Shown: positions 1-9,111, counted from the stretch's first letter. The stretch: 64,000 nt of DNA from Syntrophomonadaceae bacterium (GCA_012729835.1 JAAYCK010000113.1:18164-82163), one strand, 5' to 3'. A program made the numbers and translations. Notes: generated by a model not told the origin, from the sequence alone.

Positions 1-68
1 AATACGGTTCTATTCCGAGATTCAAGATTTGATAAATAAGCTAAACTTTTAAATCCGCATCGTGTGCT

Positions 69-1655
69 TTAGTTCAGTGTCATTTTATTGGGTGCTTCAA
101 CCAACACACTTAAAGCTCGATTTGTTTGGCCGGCCTGCGCCTCATTCGCCAATACACTCAGGTAATCCCCCGCCATTATATTGGTATCCCCGTGCGGGAT
201 AAGCTGGGCTTCTCCCCGCCGGATACCTACCAGAAGACAGTTGGCCGGCCATTTGATATCTCTAACCTGCTGCTGATCAAGTGCACTGCCTACGCATACT
301 ACTGCTTCCAGGAGTATCTTCTTCTTTACTCCACTTGAATGATAGGAATCATCCCGTTTCAACAAGAGGCGGTGCAATAACTCGTCATATATAGGCTTGC
401 CATGCAAGATATCACTGGCGATATAAGCGGCCATGGACACCATGATTATTGGGAACAAATGCCCAAATGAACCGGTCATCTCGGTAATCAGTATACTTCC
501 GGTTATCGGCGCTTTAACTACGGCAGTAAAATAACCGGCCATAGCAAATACCACAAAATTGTTAACATATCCGGGATCAACCCCGGTGAAATTAACCGCT
601 ATGTTGCCAAAAATACCTCCGGAAAGGGCTCCAATGACCAGCATAGGCAAGAATATTCCGCCGGGAACCCCGGATCCATAACTTACGATGGTAAAGAGGA
701 ATTTAACACAAACCAGTATCACCAGTATATAAAGGCCGAAATGGCCCTGGCTAATGGAATCGATCAGCCGGTTTCCCCCGCCCAAACAAGCAGGAAAGTA
801 TAGTCCGACTGCTATGCTTATCAGCAAAGGAACCGCTGCGTAGAGGCGGGGGGGAATGATATTCTGGCTTTTATAAATATCCTGGATTTTTAGCAGGCAC
901 CAATTGAATAAGACCCCTAGTAAGCCAATAAATAGCCCCATTATGATCAAATGACCGTAATACTTGAAAGGCAAGATGGGCAGGGCATGGAAATTGAATA
1001 TGGGCTGTATACCGAAAAAGTGCTTGGAGATGAAATCAGCGGTCAATGATGCCGCCATCGCAGACATTAACACCGGCGGAGAAAAATTCTTATGCAGCTC
1101 CTCCAGGGCGAAAATCGCTCCAGCCAGGGGAGCATTGAAAGCTGCGGCCAACCCGGCGCTGGCTCCGCTGGTAATGAGGATTCTTTCCTCAACCTTTAGG
1201 CTGCCGAATAAACGGCTCACCCCTTGACCGGCCACCGCCCCCAGTTGGATGGAGGGACCTTCGCGGCCCAGAGACAGGCCGGCACCAATCGCCAGGATCC
1301 CGCCCATGAATTTCCCCAGGAGCGTGGTAACCCAGTTCATCTCCAGATCTCCGGATACGGCCCCTTTGACCTGGGGTATCCCGCTGCCGCTAATCAATGG
1401 ATAACGGCGGACGAGACTTCCCAACAAAAAAGCAATCAACAGCAATACCACGGCCCAAATAGCTAGAAATTCAGGGTTACCTGAACGGACATAAGTATAA
1501 AACAGTTTAAGCCATATATCGGCCTTTTCCAGAATGTATCTGAAGATCACTACTATGGTTCCGGCAAAAATTCCGACCACTATACCCTGAACAAAGAGCT
1601 TCAACCTGAAATTCCGCCAGTTAATAAGAGGGTTGAAAATCTTGTGGTGCTGCAC
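69..1655 (-). CDS. ClC-family chloride transporter with C-terminal RCK_C domain
   Basis: A membrane chloride channel or H+/Cl- exchanger of 528 aa. Residues 20-430 are a chain of hydrophobic segments. The ClC filter motifs are visible: GSGIPQ at 90-95, GREGP at 130-134 (gating glutamate) and GGIFLPML in the C-terminal half. FNAPLAG at 173-179 is followed by ALEE, whose last Glu matches the inner proton glutamate of E. coli ClC, so exchange rather than simple conduction is likely (inference). Residues about 445-515 resemble RCK_C/TrkA_C, a ligand-binding domain that binds c-di-AMP in some potassium transporters. The start is GTG with GGAGG five bases upstream. It lies downstream of ablAB but behind a terminator, and a TATAAT at 1682-1687 could give it its own promoter. 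Confidence 0.93.
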   Translation of the reverse strand: MQHHKIFNPLINWRNFRLKLFVQGIVVGIFAGTIVVIFRYILEKADIWLKLFYTYVRSGNPEFLAIWAVVLLLIAFLLGSLVRRYPLISGSGIPQVKGAVSGDLEMNWVTTLLGKFMGGILAIGAGLSLGREGPSIQLGAVAGQGVSRLFGSLKVEERILITSGASAGLAAAFNAPLAGAIFALEELHKNFSPPVLMSAMAASLTADFISKHFFGIQPIFNFHALPILPFKYYGHLIIMGLFIGLLGVLFNWCLLKIQDIYKSQNIIPPRLYAAVPLLISIAVGLYFPACLGGGNRLIDSISQGHFGLYILVILVCVKFLFTIVSYGSGVPGGIFLPMLVIGALSGGIFGNIAVNFTGVDPGYVNNFVVFAMAGYFTAVVKAPITGSILITEMTGSFGHLFPIIMVSMAAYIASDILHGKPIYDELLHRLLLKRDDSYHSSGVKKKILLEAVVCVGSALDQQQVRDIKWPANCLLVGIRRGEAQLIPHGDTNIMAGDYLSVLANEAQAGQTNRALSVLVEAPNKMTLN

Positions 1656-1763
1656 TGCTACCTCCGAATCCGCTTTGCTGAATTATACCATCGTAAAAAG
1701 CTCTCGGCTTCGATAAGATTAGAATATGTCTTTTATTCCCTGATTCAACTTGCGATTCCTGCT

Positions 1764-1801
1764 TCAAAAAACAATTAGCTCCGCCTATATATGGCGGAGC
1801 T
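1764..1801 (-). terminator. Rho-independent terminator after ablB
   Basis: A 9-bp perfect stem (AGCTCCGCC with GGCGGAGCT, 1777-1801, 7-base loop) is followed on the minus strand by a T-rich run. It lies 46 bases after the ablB stop and separates ablAB from the ClC gene. Confidence 0.8.
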
Positions 1802-1846
1802 CCTTTACTGTAGTACAACCGGTAGCCCAAGCTAGCTCCAGCATCT

Positions 1847-2707
1847 TTACCGCAGAACTTTGACCAATACATTCATATCCTCATAGGAACCGCAGATATT
1901 GCAGTTTTTTATCAAGCGCCCGGTAAAAACATAACCCAAGCGGAAGAAGGCCTTATTGACCGGCGCGTGGGTGGCCCGGCAAAGGGTGTATAGACATATA
2001 TACCCTTCCCGATATAAATCAGCTTCCAATTCACCGATTATCCGGCTCAATACTCCTTGACCGCGAAATTGGGGATCGGTAACACAATCGGTTATCTCAG
2101 CGTTCAGGTTGGCAGGGTCCTGCTCCGCCGAGGCTATGCCCACGATTTGATTATTGGCATCAATAGCCACCCGATAAGTTACCCGACCGTATTCCATACA
2201 TCCAAGCAGGTAATCACTATCAAAGACCGGAGAAGGATAGGTCTTAAAAACATCTCTAAACAAGCTGATCATTCCCGGAACATCTGCCGGAGTAGCCTTT
2301 CTCGTTATACAGGGAAAGCTAGTTTGTTCGATCGTCTCTTTTACCCGATCCCAGTTGGAACCAACCGGAACGATCACATCATATTTGTTATCCGAAGTCC
2401 CCCGGGCTGGAGAAGTAAAATGTGAATAAACCTGGGCATCCTTTCCTGAAAAAAAGCCGCTGATCTTGCCTTCAACCACAAACCCCTGCTCCAGGAACAT
2501 CTCCTGATAAGCCGGTAGAGTACAGGCGACTATCTTTCCAATAGCCGCATTGTTGGCAAGAGTCTTAATAAATTGCAGGGTATTTTTGCTGATTTTTTGA
2601 TTCCCCCATATTTTGACCCGTTGGTTGAACCAATCCCAGAGGATCACCGTGTCATCAATAGTCATATAATAATTGCTGGATTGATTATTATGCCTGACCG
2701 AATTCAT
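1847..2707 (-). CDS. ablB: Putative beta-lysine N6-acetyltransferase
   Basis: GNAT-family acetyltransferase of 286 aa that would acetylate beta-lysine to the compatible solute N-epsilon-acetyl-beta-lysine. The C-terminal half holds the GNAT fold: the acetyl-CoA loop is near residue 210 (FRGQGVLSRII), with a preceding beta strand containing IVGIASAEQD. The assignment rests on this fold and on direct coupling to lysine 2,3-aminomutase: its ATG lies inside the end of ablA (20-bp overlap) with GGAGGG upstream. Length fits the AblB family. The pair is controlled by the c-di-AMP riboswitch ahead of ablA, which fits osmolyte production. A generic GNAT function cannot be ruled out from sequence alone. 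Confidence 0.88.
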   Translation of the reverse strand: MNSVRHNNQSSNYYMTIDDTVILWDWFNQRVKIWGNQKISKNTLQFIKTLANNAAIGKIVACTLPAYQEMFLEQGFVVEGKISGFFSGKDAQVYSHFTSPARGTSDNKYDVIVPVGSNWDRVKETIEQTSFPCITRKATPADVPGMISLFRDVFKTYPSPVFDSDYLLGCMEYGRVTYRVAIDANNQIVGIASAEQDPANLNAEITDCVTDPQFRGQGVLSRIIGELEADLYREGYICLYTLCRATHAPVNKAFFRLGYVFTGRLIKNCNICGSYEDMNVLVKVLR

Positions 2708-3965
2708 TGTTCATCGCCCTCCTTTTCATACGGACATTGCTTTTTGGGATCAAGGCGATGCGCTCTTCGCGGTAAAGCTGTTCCAGACCGCGGTATTCAT
2801 ACTCAGGGAAATCTTCACAAATACCGCAGTTCCTGCAGGTGTGGCTCTTGTCTTCCGGTTCAGTATAGGTACAGATCACTCCCTCATAATTCCTAAGAAT
2901 CGTTTTCTCCGAAGAATTTGAAATCTGGTACTGTGGTCCAACCGGGATCTTACCACCCCCGCCCGGTGCGTCCACCACAAAAGTCGGTACCGCCAGACCT
3001 GACGTGTGCCCTCTCAGCATTTCAATTATCTCAATGCCCCGAGATACTGGGGTTCTAAAATGTTCGATACCCTCAGATAGATCACACTGGTATAGATAAT
3101 AGGGCCGAACCCGAATTTGCAGAAGCCTTTGCACCAATTTTTTCATTATATATGGACAATCGTTTATCCCCTTTAACAATACGGACTGGTTACCCAGAGG
3201 TATACCCGCATCCACCAGGCGGGCACAGGCTAACTCCGCTTCAGCGGTGATTTCTGTCGGATGATTAAAATGAGTATTGATGTATAAGGGCTGATACCTT
3301 TTTAACATGGTACATAGTTCTTCGGTGATTCTCTGCGGCATCACCACCGGAGTGCGGGTACCGATACGTAGTATCTCCAGATGTTTGATATCCTTCAGGC
3401 TGGACAATATGAATTCCAGTCGCTGATCTGGCAGACAGAAGGGGTCTCCGCCCGAAATCAGAACGTCCCTGATCTCTTTATGTTGTTTAATATAGTTCAG
3501 CCCCATTTTTATCTTATTGATGGACAGGGCCTGATCAGTCTGCCCGGCAAAACGGCGGCGAGTGCAATGCCGGCAATACATAGAGCACTGGTCAGTAACG
3601 AGCAGCAGCACTCGGTCGGGATAACGATGGGTCAGTCCCGGCAGCGGTGAATCCTTCTCCTCGTGCAGCGGATCCCTGCTCTCTGAGTTTTTAATACGGG
3701 TTTCCAGAATGTTGGGTACCGCCTGTCTCCTTAGCGGACAATCTGGATCATCAGGCTTCATTAAAGTGGCATAGTACGGGGTTATTGCCATTCTCAGCCT
3801 CTGTAGTCCCCTATTGATATCTTGTCTCTCATCCGGGGAAAAACTGAGCACCTGTTCCAGGTCTTCAATGCTGGTAATGCGGTTGGCCATCTGCCATTTC
3901 CAATCATTCCAGTCCTCAGGCGTTACGTTTTTATACAGTGATGTCTTCTGGTAATGTCTTCTCAT
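2688..3965 (-). CDS. ablA: Lysine 2,3-aminomutase
   Basis: Radical-SAM, PLP-dependent enzyme of 425 aa that converts L-lysine to L-beta-lysine. The radical SAM cluster motif CSMYCRHC is near residue 130, followed by TRRRFAG. The PLP-lysine region appears as PGGGGKIPVGP near residue 340, and the C-terminal cysteines CRNCGIC match zinc ligands of the clostridial enzyme. The same enzyme serves lysine fermentation in clostridia (kamA), but here no other lysine-degradation gene is present. The coupled acetyltransferase and the c-di-AMP riboswitch point to osmolyte synthesis. The ATG at 3965 has GGGTGGGA upstream. Confidence 0.95.
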   Translation of the reverse strand: MRRHYQKTSLYKNVTPEDWNDWKWQMANRITSIEDLEQVLSFSPDERQDINRGLQRLRMAITPYYATLMKPDDPDCPLRRQAVPNILETRIKNSESRDPLHEEKDSPLPGLTHRYPDRVLLLVTDQCSMYCRHCTRRRFAGQTDQALSINKIKMGLNYIKQHKEIRDVLISGGDPFCLPDQRLEFILSSLKDIKHLEILRIGTRTPVVMPQRITEELCTMLKRYQPLYINTHFNHPTEITAEAELACARLVDAGIPLGNQSVLLKGINDCPYIMKKLVQRLLQIRVRPYYLYQCDLSEGIEHFRTPVSRGIEIIEMLRGHTSGLAVPTFVVDAPGGGGKIPVGPQYQISNSSEKTILRNYEGVICTYTEPEDKSHTCRNCGICEDFPEYEYRGLEQLYREERIALIPKSNVRMKRRAMNNEFGQA

Positions 3966-4556
3966 GAAAATCCCACCCTTCGTGTTTTATAGCAGCTAAG
4001 GGGCGGGAGACGGCGGTAAGCCGGCAAGAAAGGAGCATACATCCAGTAAGGATGCTGTCTGTTTGTGAGGGATTAATTTCTGAGACAAGCTCTTTCTTGA
4101 CGCTTACGAGATTAGCTGACGGATTCGGGTCGAAAGAGTTAACTAACCCTACCTGTAAAAACAGGATTCACCCCATAGATTGGTTCTCCCGCTCGCCTAA
4201 GCGATTCAGCGCATTTTATATTTCTGACTATCCGAAATCATACAGAGCCTCTCCTAATAGAAAGGCTTCGGTTTTCCCTTTTTGCTAAGCTGATAGACTA
4301 TCCGGTTGAAACAGCTGGACTTCAAAACCATACTTTCTAAACCGTCTATTCAATTTGTTCCCTATTCCAATTTAGATACTAAACTTTAAATGTGTCAGAA
4401 TTGGGGCAAAAACTTGGTAAATTTTTCACATATGATCTTCAGGTTTTGTTTTGGGAAATTACGCCATCAACAAATATTAGCTAATACATTTTTGCCACAT
4501 TATTATTGTATACTCATGGTATGTTTACGGTTTGATGTAGACCGTCGAAGGAGTGT
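3966..4556. other. Divergent intergenic region (ablA leader / response regulator promoter)
   Basis: This 591-bp stretch holds the riboswitch leader of ablA on the minus strand and the upstream region of the two-component operon on the plus strand. AAGGAG at 4548-4553 precedes the response regulator start. The region 4216-4500 is AT-rich and presumably contains both promoters, but I could not pick a convincing -35/-10 pair for either gene. Confidence 0.6.
4095..4215 (-). ncRNA. c-di-AMP riboswitch (ydaO/yuaA class)
   Basis: Read on the minus strand, the aptamer opens with CGCTTAGGCGAGCGGGAGAA and then has GGGGTGAATCC, GGTAGGG, CTCTTTCGACCCGAATCC and GTCAGCTAATCTCGTAAGCG in the order of the ydaO consensus. 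P1 forms between CGCTTA (4203-4198) and TAAGCG (4106-4101). It begins the leader of ablA, about 130 bases before its start codon. Between aptamer and gene lies a short hairpin (CATCC/GGATG near 4039-4054) followed by a weakly T-rich stretch, a possible expression platform. ydaO riboswitches normally switch the gene off when c-di-AMP is high, so acetyl-beta-lysine would be made when c-di-AMP falls. The cyclase gene cdaA is 10 kb away. Confidence 0.94.
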
Positions 4557-5258
4557 ATGGGTTTGAGCACAATTTTTGTGGTAGACGACGAAGAGAACAT
4601 ACGCTTATTAATAAAGCAGTACCTTCAGAGGGAAGGGTTTACGGTAGAAACCTTTAATGGTATTGAAGAGTTGAATCATCGTTTGCAGGAAGGGTATCCG
4701 GATATGTTTATTCTGGATATCATGCTGCCTGGTCAGGACGGGTTGTCTTTCTGCAGAGAAATCAGGGAGCGCAGCGCAGTGCCGATTATTTTTATATCGG
4801 CGCGCCGCAAGGCGCTGGATCGAGTTACGGGCCTGGAGGTTGGCGGTGATGATTACCTGTCCAAGCCCTTCAGTCCCCGGGAACTGGTGGCACGGGTACG
4901 TTCGGTTCTCCGCCGCACTCATGCTCCTACAGATTCTGATAATAGTATATTAGTGGGAAACCTAAAACTAAATCCCGGTGACCGGTTGATCCTGATTGAA
5001 GGCCAGGAACTGGCGATTACCAATAAGGAGTATGATCTCATTTCACTCTTGGTTATGCATCCTCAGCGTACTTTCAACCGCCAGGAACTACTGGACAGGG
5101 TTTGGGGATATGATTATGAAGGCGGTGAACGGGCGGTAGATGACCTGGTTAAACGATTACGCAAAAAACTAAAAGAAAGTGGTTCCCAGGCCAATATTCA
5201 GACTGTATGGGGTTATGGGTATAGATTAAATGGGCAAATTCAAAAGCATATCTACTAA
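4557..5258 (+). CDS. OmpR/PhoB-family response regulator
   Basis: DNA-binding response regulator of 233 aa. The receiver domain (residues 1-120) has the acidic pair DDEE, the phosphorylation Asp in FILDIMLPG and the conserved Lys in LSKPF. The C-terminal winged helix (about 135-230) has the typical LLDRVWGYDYEG, VDDLVKRLRKKL and TVWGYGYRL blocks. It is co-translated with the histidine kinase, whose ATG overlaps its end by 29 bp. The ATG at 4557 is only three bases from AAGGAG; an in-frame TTG at 4563 has better spacing and may be the true start. Targets cannot be told from the sequence. Confidence 0.95.
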   Translation: MGLSTIFVVDDEENIRLLIKQYLQREGFTVETFNGIEELNHRLQEGYPDMFILDIMLPGQDGLSFCREIRERSAVPIIFISARRKALDRVTGLEVGGDDYLSKPFSPRELVARVRSVLRRTHAPTDSDNSILVGNLKLNPGDRLILIEGQELAITNKEYDLISLLVMHPQRTFNRQELLDRVWGYDYEGGERAVDDLVKRLRKKLKESGSQANIQTVWGYGYRLNGQIQKHIY

Positions 5259-6630
5259 GATATTAATTAGTTATTTAGCCGCAGTGGTGTTAACCTTCTT
5301 AATAACCGCCCTGGCGTTCTATCCTATTTTAGTAGGTGTTTTGGAACGTCGTGCAGAGATTGGCCTGGAAAAACAAGCCTGGGAGATAGCCTATACTATC
5401 AGGCGGCATCAATCAGGTCAGTTGCCGCCTAATGAACTTAACCTCCCTTTAACCATACTCCTGCTGGGCCGTTCGGTGGAGAGCGACTACTTATGGCTGA
5501 ACTCCAATGATACCATTATTTTAAGCAGTCGGCCGGAGCAGTTTCCGCCCGGTCGAACCTTATCTGCTTTGCCCGACAAGCTGCGCGAAGAGGAACCTTA
5601 TGATCCGGGTTTAGCCAACATTTTTAAGACCGAAAAATATGTTGCTGTCGAAGTCCCGGTAGCTTCTGGTGACGGCCAGACAGTGCTAACCTTTGTACCT
5701 ATCAGAACTTTGCAAGTCATGTATCGTGAAACCTTGTTTTCAATTCTTGCCAGCTTATTAGGAGCTCTAATTATAGCTCTTTTTATTGCCTATTTCCTTA
5801 TTCGCTATCTGGTGAGGCCATTAAAAAACCTGGAGGATTATGCCCAGGCCATTGGTGATCGTAAATTCGATGTTCGTCTGGAAGTCAAATCCGACGATGA
5901 ACTTTCTAAACTTGCTGTTGCCTTCAACCAAATGGCTGACCGCCTAAAAAGCTATGACGATGGTATGCGCCGTTTCTTTCAAAATGCTTCCCATGAAATG
6001 AAAACCCCTCTAATGAGCATTAACGGCTATGCCGAGGGGATCCGGGATGGTGTTTTTACTGGTTCCGCGATGGAGGATGCCATTGACATTATTCATAAAG
6101 AGAGCCTGCGTTTGAAAAATGTCGTAGAAAATATGATAGATATAACTATCCTGGAGCAACCCCACCACAATTATTCTTTACCCCAGGATTTATACTATAT
6201 TGTTGAAGCGGTTATAGATACAGTCGGTGGCTATGCTGTGGACAGAAAAGTGGAGTTAGTGTCTAACATACAGCCGAATATATGGATAATTGGGGATTGG
6301 GAACAATTGCACAGCCTCTTCGTCAATCTGCTGTCCAACGGTATTCGTTATGCCAGGAGCCAGGTGCTTATCCAATCCCGGATAATAACAGAAGGTACCA
6401 AGGTATTGATTAAAGTACAGGATGATGGCAAGGGCTTTACTGCCGAGGATTTAGAACATGCCTTTGATTATTTTTATACCGGGGGTAACGGCGGATCCGG
6501 GCTTGGCCTTACCATAGTGCAAAAAATTGTCATGGAACATAAGGGAACTATCTCGATTTATAACACGGTCCAAGGCGGTGCTGTAGTAGAACTAGTTTTC
6601 CCGGTCGTTAAAAAAGTATCTGAACTATAA
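5230..6630 (+). CDS. Membrane sensor histidine kinase
   Basis: Two-component sensor kinase of 466 aa paired with the preceding response regulator. An N-terminal membrane helix (about 10-35) and a second one (about 170-195) frame an extracytoplasmic sensor region of about 135 residues. A HAMP linker follows, then HisKA with the H-box ASHEMKTPL near residue 255 and a HATPase domain with N-box NLLSNGIRYA, G1 DDGKGF and G2 GGSGLGLTI. The sensor region has no motif I recognise. Overlap with the regulator gene suggests coupled translation. No clear terminator follows it. Confidence 0.95.
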   Translation: MGKFKSISTKILISYLAAVVLTFLITALAFYPILVGVLERRAEIGLEKQAWEIAYTIRRHQSGQLPPNELNLPLTILLLGRSVESDYLWLNSNDTIILSSRPEQFPPGRTLSALPDKLREEEPYDPGLANIFKTEKYVAVEVPVASGDGQTVLTFVPIRTLQVMYRETLFSILASLLGALIIALFIAYFLIRYLVRPLKNLEDYAQAIGDRKFDVRLEVKSDDELSKLAVAFNQMADRLKSYDDGMRRFFQNASHEMKTPLMSINGYAEGIRDGVFTGSAMEDAIDIIHKESLRLKNVVENMIDITILEQPHHNYSLPQDLYYIVEAVIDTVGGYAVDRKVELVSNIQPNIWIIGDWEQLHSLFVNLLSNGIRYARSQVLIQSRIITEGTKVLIKVQDDGKGFTAEDLEHAFDYFYTGGNGGSGLGLTIVQKIVMEHKGTISIYNTVQGGAVVELVFPVVKKVSEL

Positions 6631-6784
6631 CCCTGTATAGCATAGAACGCCGTTAAAATGCGATTGATATCCCCCTATAGAGCCTTAGCTCACAGGTCCT
6701 GGGCTAGCCCTGCAACATAACTTCGGCTTAACCCTATAAAGATGGTTTACTCGCATTCATGCGCTTACAAGGGGTATAGCAACC

Positions 6785-6868
6785 ATGAACGATACATTGA
6801 TTGTTTATTATTCGCTTTTCCATAACACAAAGAATCAAGATAGCAGTACCCAATCCTTGGTTGCATAG
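6785..6868 (+). pseudogene. Flavodoxin N-terminal remnant
   Basis: A 27-codon open frame reads MNDTLIVYYSLFHNTKN and then stops after a few unrelated residues. Its first half matches the N-terminal strand and phosphate-binding loop of flavodoxins (pattern TLIVYYS-x-x-GNTK), with the loop Gly replaced by His. AAGGGG lies ten bases upstream of the ATG. The downstream frames do not continue a flavodoxin. It is best read as a decayed or truncated gene; a chance match over so short a length is possible. Confidence 0.4.
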
Positions 6869-7056
6869 CCTGAACTTATAGGGTTTTTAAAGAACTAAAC
6901 CCTTTAAAAGGGGGTAGTCTGCCTTTATTTTAGCAATCAGCTTAATTTGACCGTGATAACTGGGCCAATATGGTAATAATTGTATTGCTATTGGTGGTAG
7001 ACAAACTTGGCTTCTCTTATAAAGTGTATTTTTTGAATTATGCAAAAGTCTCAATT

Positions 7057-7096
7057 AAAAAATGAAGGGTTCCAAAAATAGAAACCCTTCATTTTT
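7057..7096 (-). terminator. Terminator after glmS
   Basis: Stem AATGAAGGGTT with AACCCTTCATT, flanked by A and T runs on both sides (7057-7071 and 7083-7096). It lies 80 bases beyond the glmS stop and can work in both directions. Confidence 0.85.
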
Positions 7097-7176
7097 CAGC
7101 AGTTGAGTTCCCAACTTTATTTTCCAGTTCTCAAGTTTATTTTTCCGAGACATTTCTGATTTACAGAGTCATCCCC

Positions 7177-9012
7177 CTACTCCACCGTCACGCTCTTTGC
7201 CAGATTCCGTGGTTTGTCAACATCGGCTCCTCTATATAGAGCCATATAATAGGAAAATACCTGCAGCGGCACCACGGAAATGATCGGGGCCAGCAGCGGA
7301 TTGACACGTGGAAGCAGTATCTGCTCATCGCATTCCTGACAGGATTCCTGCAGGTTTTCTTTGCAAATGGCTATTACCACCGCTCCGCGGGCCTTTACTT
7401 CCTTAATGTTGGACATACTCTTATCGACCAGTTTATCCTGAGTTATCAATGCCAGGACCGGCACATCCTGATGGATCAAGGCCAGAGGGCCATGTTTTAG
7501 TTCGCCGGCAGCATATGCTTCAGCATGTACATAGGATATTTCCTTAAGCTTCAAGGCACCTTCCATGGCTACGGCATAATCCAGCCCACGGCCCAGGAAA
7601 AAGGTATCCTGCACATCCCGGTATTTTCCTGCCAATGCCTTGAGTGCATCATTCTCTTTCAGGACCTGCTCCACCATGGTGTCCAGATAGCACATTTCAT
7701 GGGTCAGTCCCTTTAGTTTATCCTGATCGTAGCTCTGGCGAATGTTTGCCATGTAAATAGCCAGCAGGTACATTACGACCAGCTGGGTAGAATATGCCTT
7801 GGTGGAGGCTACCGCGATCTCCGGGCCGGCATGGGTATAAATAACGCGGTCGGCCTCGCGGGCTACGGCGCTGCCGACTACATTAGTCACCGCCAGGACC
7901 TTGATTCCGTGGCTTTTAGCCTCGCGCAGTGCAGCCAGGGTATCTGCAGTTTCGCCCGATTGGCTGATCACGATCATGAGATCATCGGGTTGCCACAATA
8001 CCTTCCGATAACGGAACTCGGAAGCTATATCAGTCTCCACCGGTATCCCCGCCAGCTTTTCAATAGCCAGACGGCCAACCAGTCCCGCATGATATGCGGT
8101 TCCGCAGGCAACTATAAATATCTTATTGATTTTCTTTAAGACATCGTTAAAATCCAAGTCGGCAAAGTCCACCATACCATCATTGATACGGCCAGCTATG
8201 GTCTTGCGAATGGCCTCCGGCTGCTCGTGAATCTCCTTGAGCATGAAATGCTCAAAGCCACCCTTTTCCGCCAGTTCGAGATCCCAGGTGACCTCGAAGA
8301 TCTCTTTTTCCACCGGATTGCCTTCAAAATCGCTTATCGTGACGGAATCGGCGGTTAATATTACGAACTCGTTGTCTTCAATAATATACACCTTTTTTGT
8401 TCTGCCCAGGATCGCCGGAATATCCGAGGCCAGGTAGTTTTCGCCTTCTCCCAAACCTACGATCATCGGGCTGGCCTTTTTAGCAGCAATTATTTTATCA
8501 GGTTCTTGGGCACTGATCACCACGATGGCAAATGATCCGTACACTGCCCCCAGCGCCTTACGGACTGCTTCTTCCAGGGAATCTTCATAGTATTTTTCGA
8601 TCAGGTGTACCATCACCTCGGTGTCGGTTTCCGATACGAAATCATGCCCCTCCAGCATTAACTGTTTGCGCAGCGGGGCGTAGTTCTCAATGATGCCGTT
8701 GTGTATCAGCGCGATGTTTCCGCTGCAATCGGTATGCGGATGAGCATTTTTATCACTGGGTACCCCATGGGTCGCCCAACGGGTATGACCTATCCCCAAC
8801 TGGCTCGCTGGCGCATCGCCCAGAGCGTCGACCATATCAGCCAGTCTGCCCTTCTTCTTGGTCACCTGCAGGTACGCTTCGCTGGCGTCGTTATCCGGAC
8901 GATAAACTGCTATTCCGGCTGAATCGTAACCGCGATATTCCAGGCGGGCCAAACCATCCACTATCACAGGAATAGCATTGCCCTTTCCAATGTAACCCAT
9001 AATTCCACACAT
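7177..9012 (-). CDS. glmS: Glutamine-fructose-6-phosphate aminotransferase (isomerizing)
   Basis: Makes glucosamine-6-phosphate from fructose-6-phosphate and glutamine, the first committed step to UDP-GlcNAc and peptidoglycan. The 611-aa protein starts MCGIMGYIG, giving Cys1 of the N-terminal glutaminase after Met removal. GHTRWATHG and the FVSETDTEV stretch belong to this domain. Two SIS domains follow (residues about 290-430 and 460-600), with SQSGETADT and the C-terminal PRNLAKSVTVE that closes the active site. GGAGG precedes the ATG. A glmS ribozyme in the leader gives feedback control by the product, and glmM lies just upstream. Confidence 0.98.
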   Translation of the reverse strand: MCGIMGYIGKGNAIPVIVDGLARLEYRGYDSAGIAVYRPDNDASEAYLQVTKKKGRLADMVDALGDAPASQLGIGHTRWATHGVPSDKNAHPHTDCSGNIALIHNGIIENYAPLRKQLMLEGHDFVSETDTEVMVHLIEKYYEDSLEEAVRKALGAVYGSFAIVVISAQEPDKIIAAKKASPMIVGLGEGENYLASDIPAILGRTKKVYIIEDNEFVILTADSVTISDFEGNPVEKEIFEVTWDLELAEKGGFEHFMLKEIHEQPEAIRKTIAGRINDGMVDFADLDFNDVLKKINKIFIVACGTAYHAGLVGRLAIEKLAGIPVETDIASEFRYRKVLWQPDDLMIVISQSGETADTLAALREAKSHGIKVLAVTNVVGSAVAREADRVIYTHAGPEIAVASTKAYSTQLVVMYLLAIYMANIRQSYDQDKLKGLTHEMCYLDTMVEQVLKENDALKALAGKYRDVQDTFFLGRGLDYAVAMEGALKLKEISYVHAEAYAAGELKHGPLALIHQDVPVLALITQDKLVDKSMSNIKEVKARGAVVIAICKENLQESCQECDEQILLPRVNPLLAPIISVVPLQVFSYYMALYRGADVDKPRNLAKSVTVE

Positions 9013-9111
9013 ATATATGAACCTCCGGTTAAATTTCGAATTATTAATTCTTAATTTTGAATTAATGGCGAAATGCTTCGCCTTTCTTTATATCTATAGA
9101 TTGCTCGCATT

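Larger units (their letters stand above)
6631..7176. other. Long intergenic region with a gene remnant and the glmS terminator
   Basis: This 546-bp gap lies between the histidine kinase (plus) and glmS (minus). It contains a short flavodoxin-like open frame at 6785-6868 and the glmS terminator at 7057-7096. A weak inverted repeat AGGGTTT/AAACCCT lies near 6878-6902. No intact gene or RNA family is visible in the rest. Confidence 0.6.

Noticed and set aside
1621..1872. 83-codon minus-strand frame between ablB and the ClC gene
   Set aside because: It crosses the terminator and overlaps both neighbours; no domain and no binding site.
4052..4288. 78-codon plus-strand open frame upstream of the response regulator
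   Set aside because: It runs antisense through the c-di-AMP riboswitch, has no convincing ribosome binding site and no recognisable protein features.
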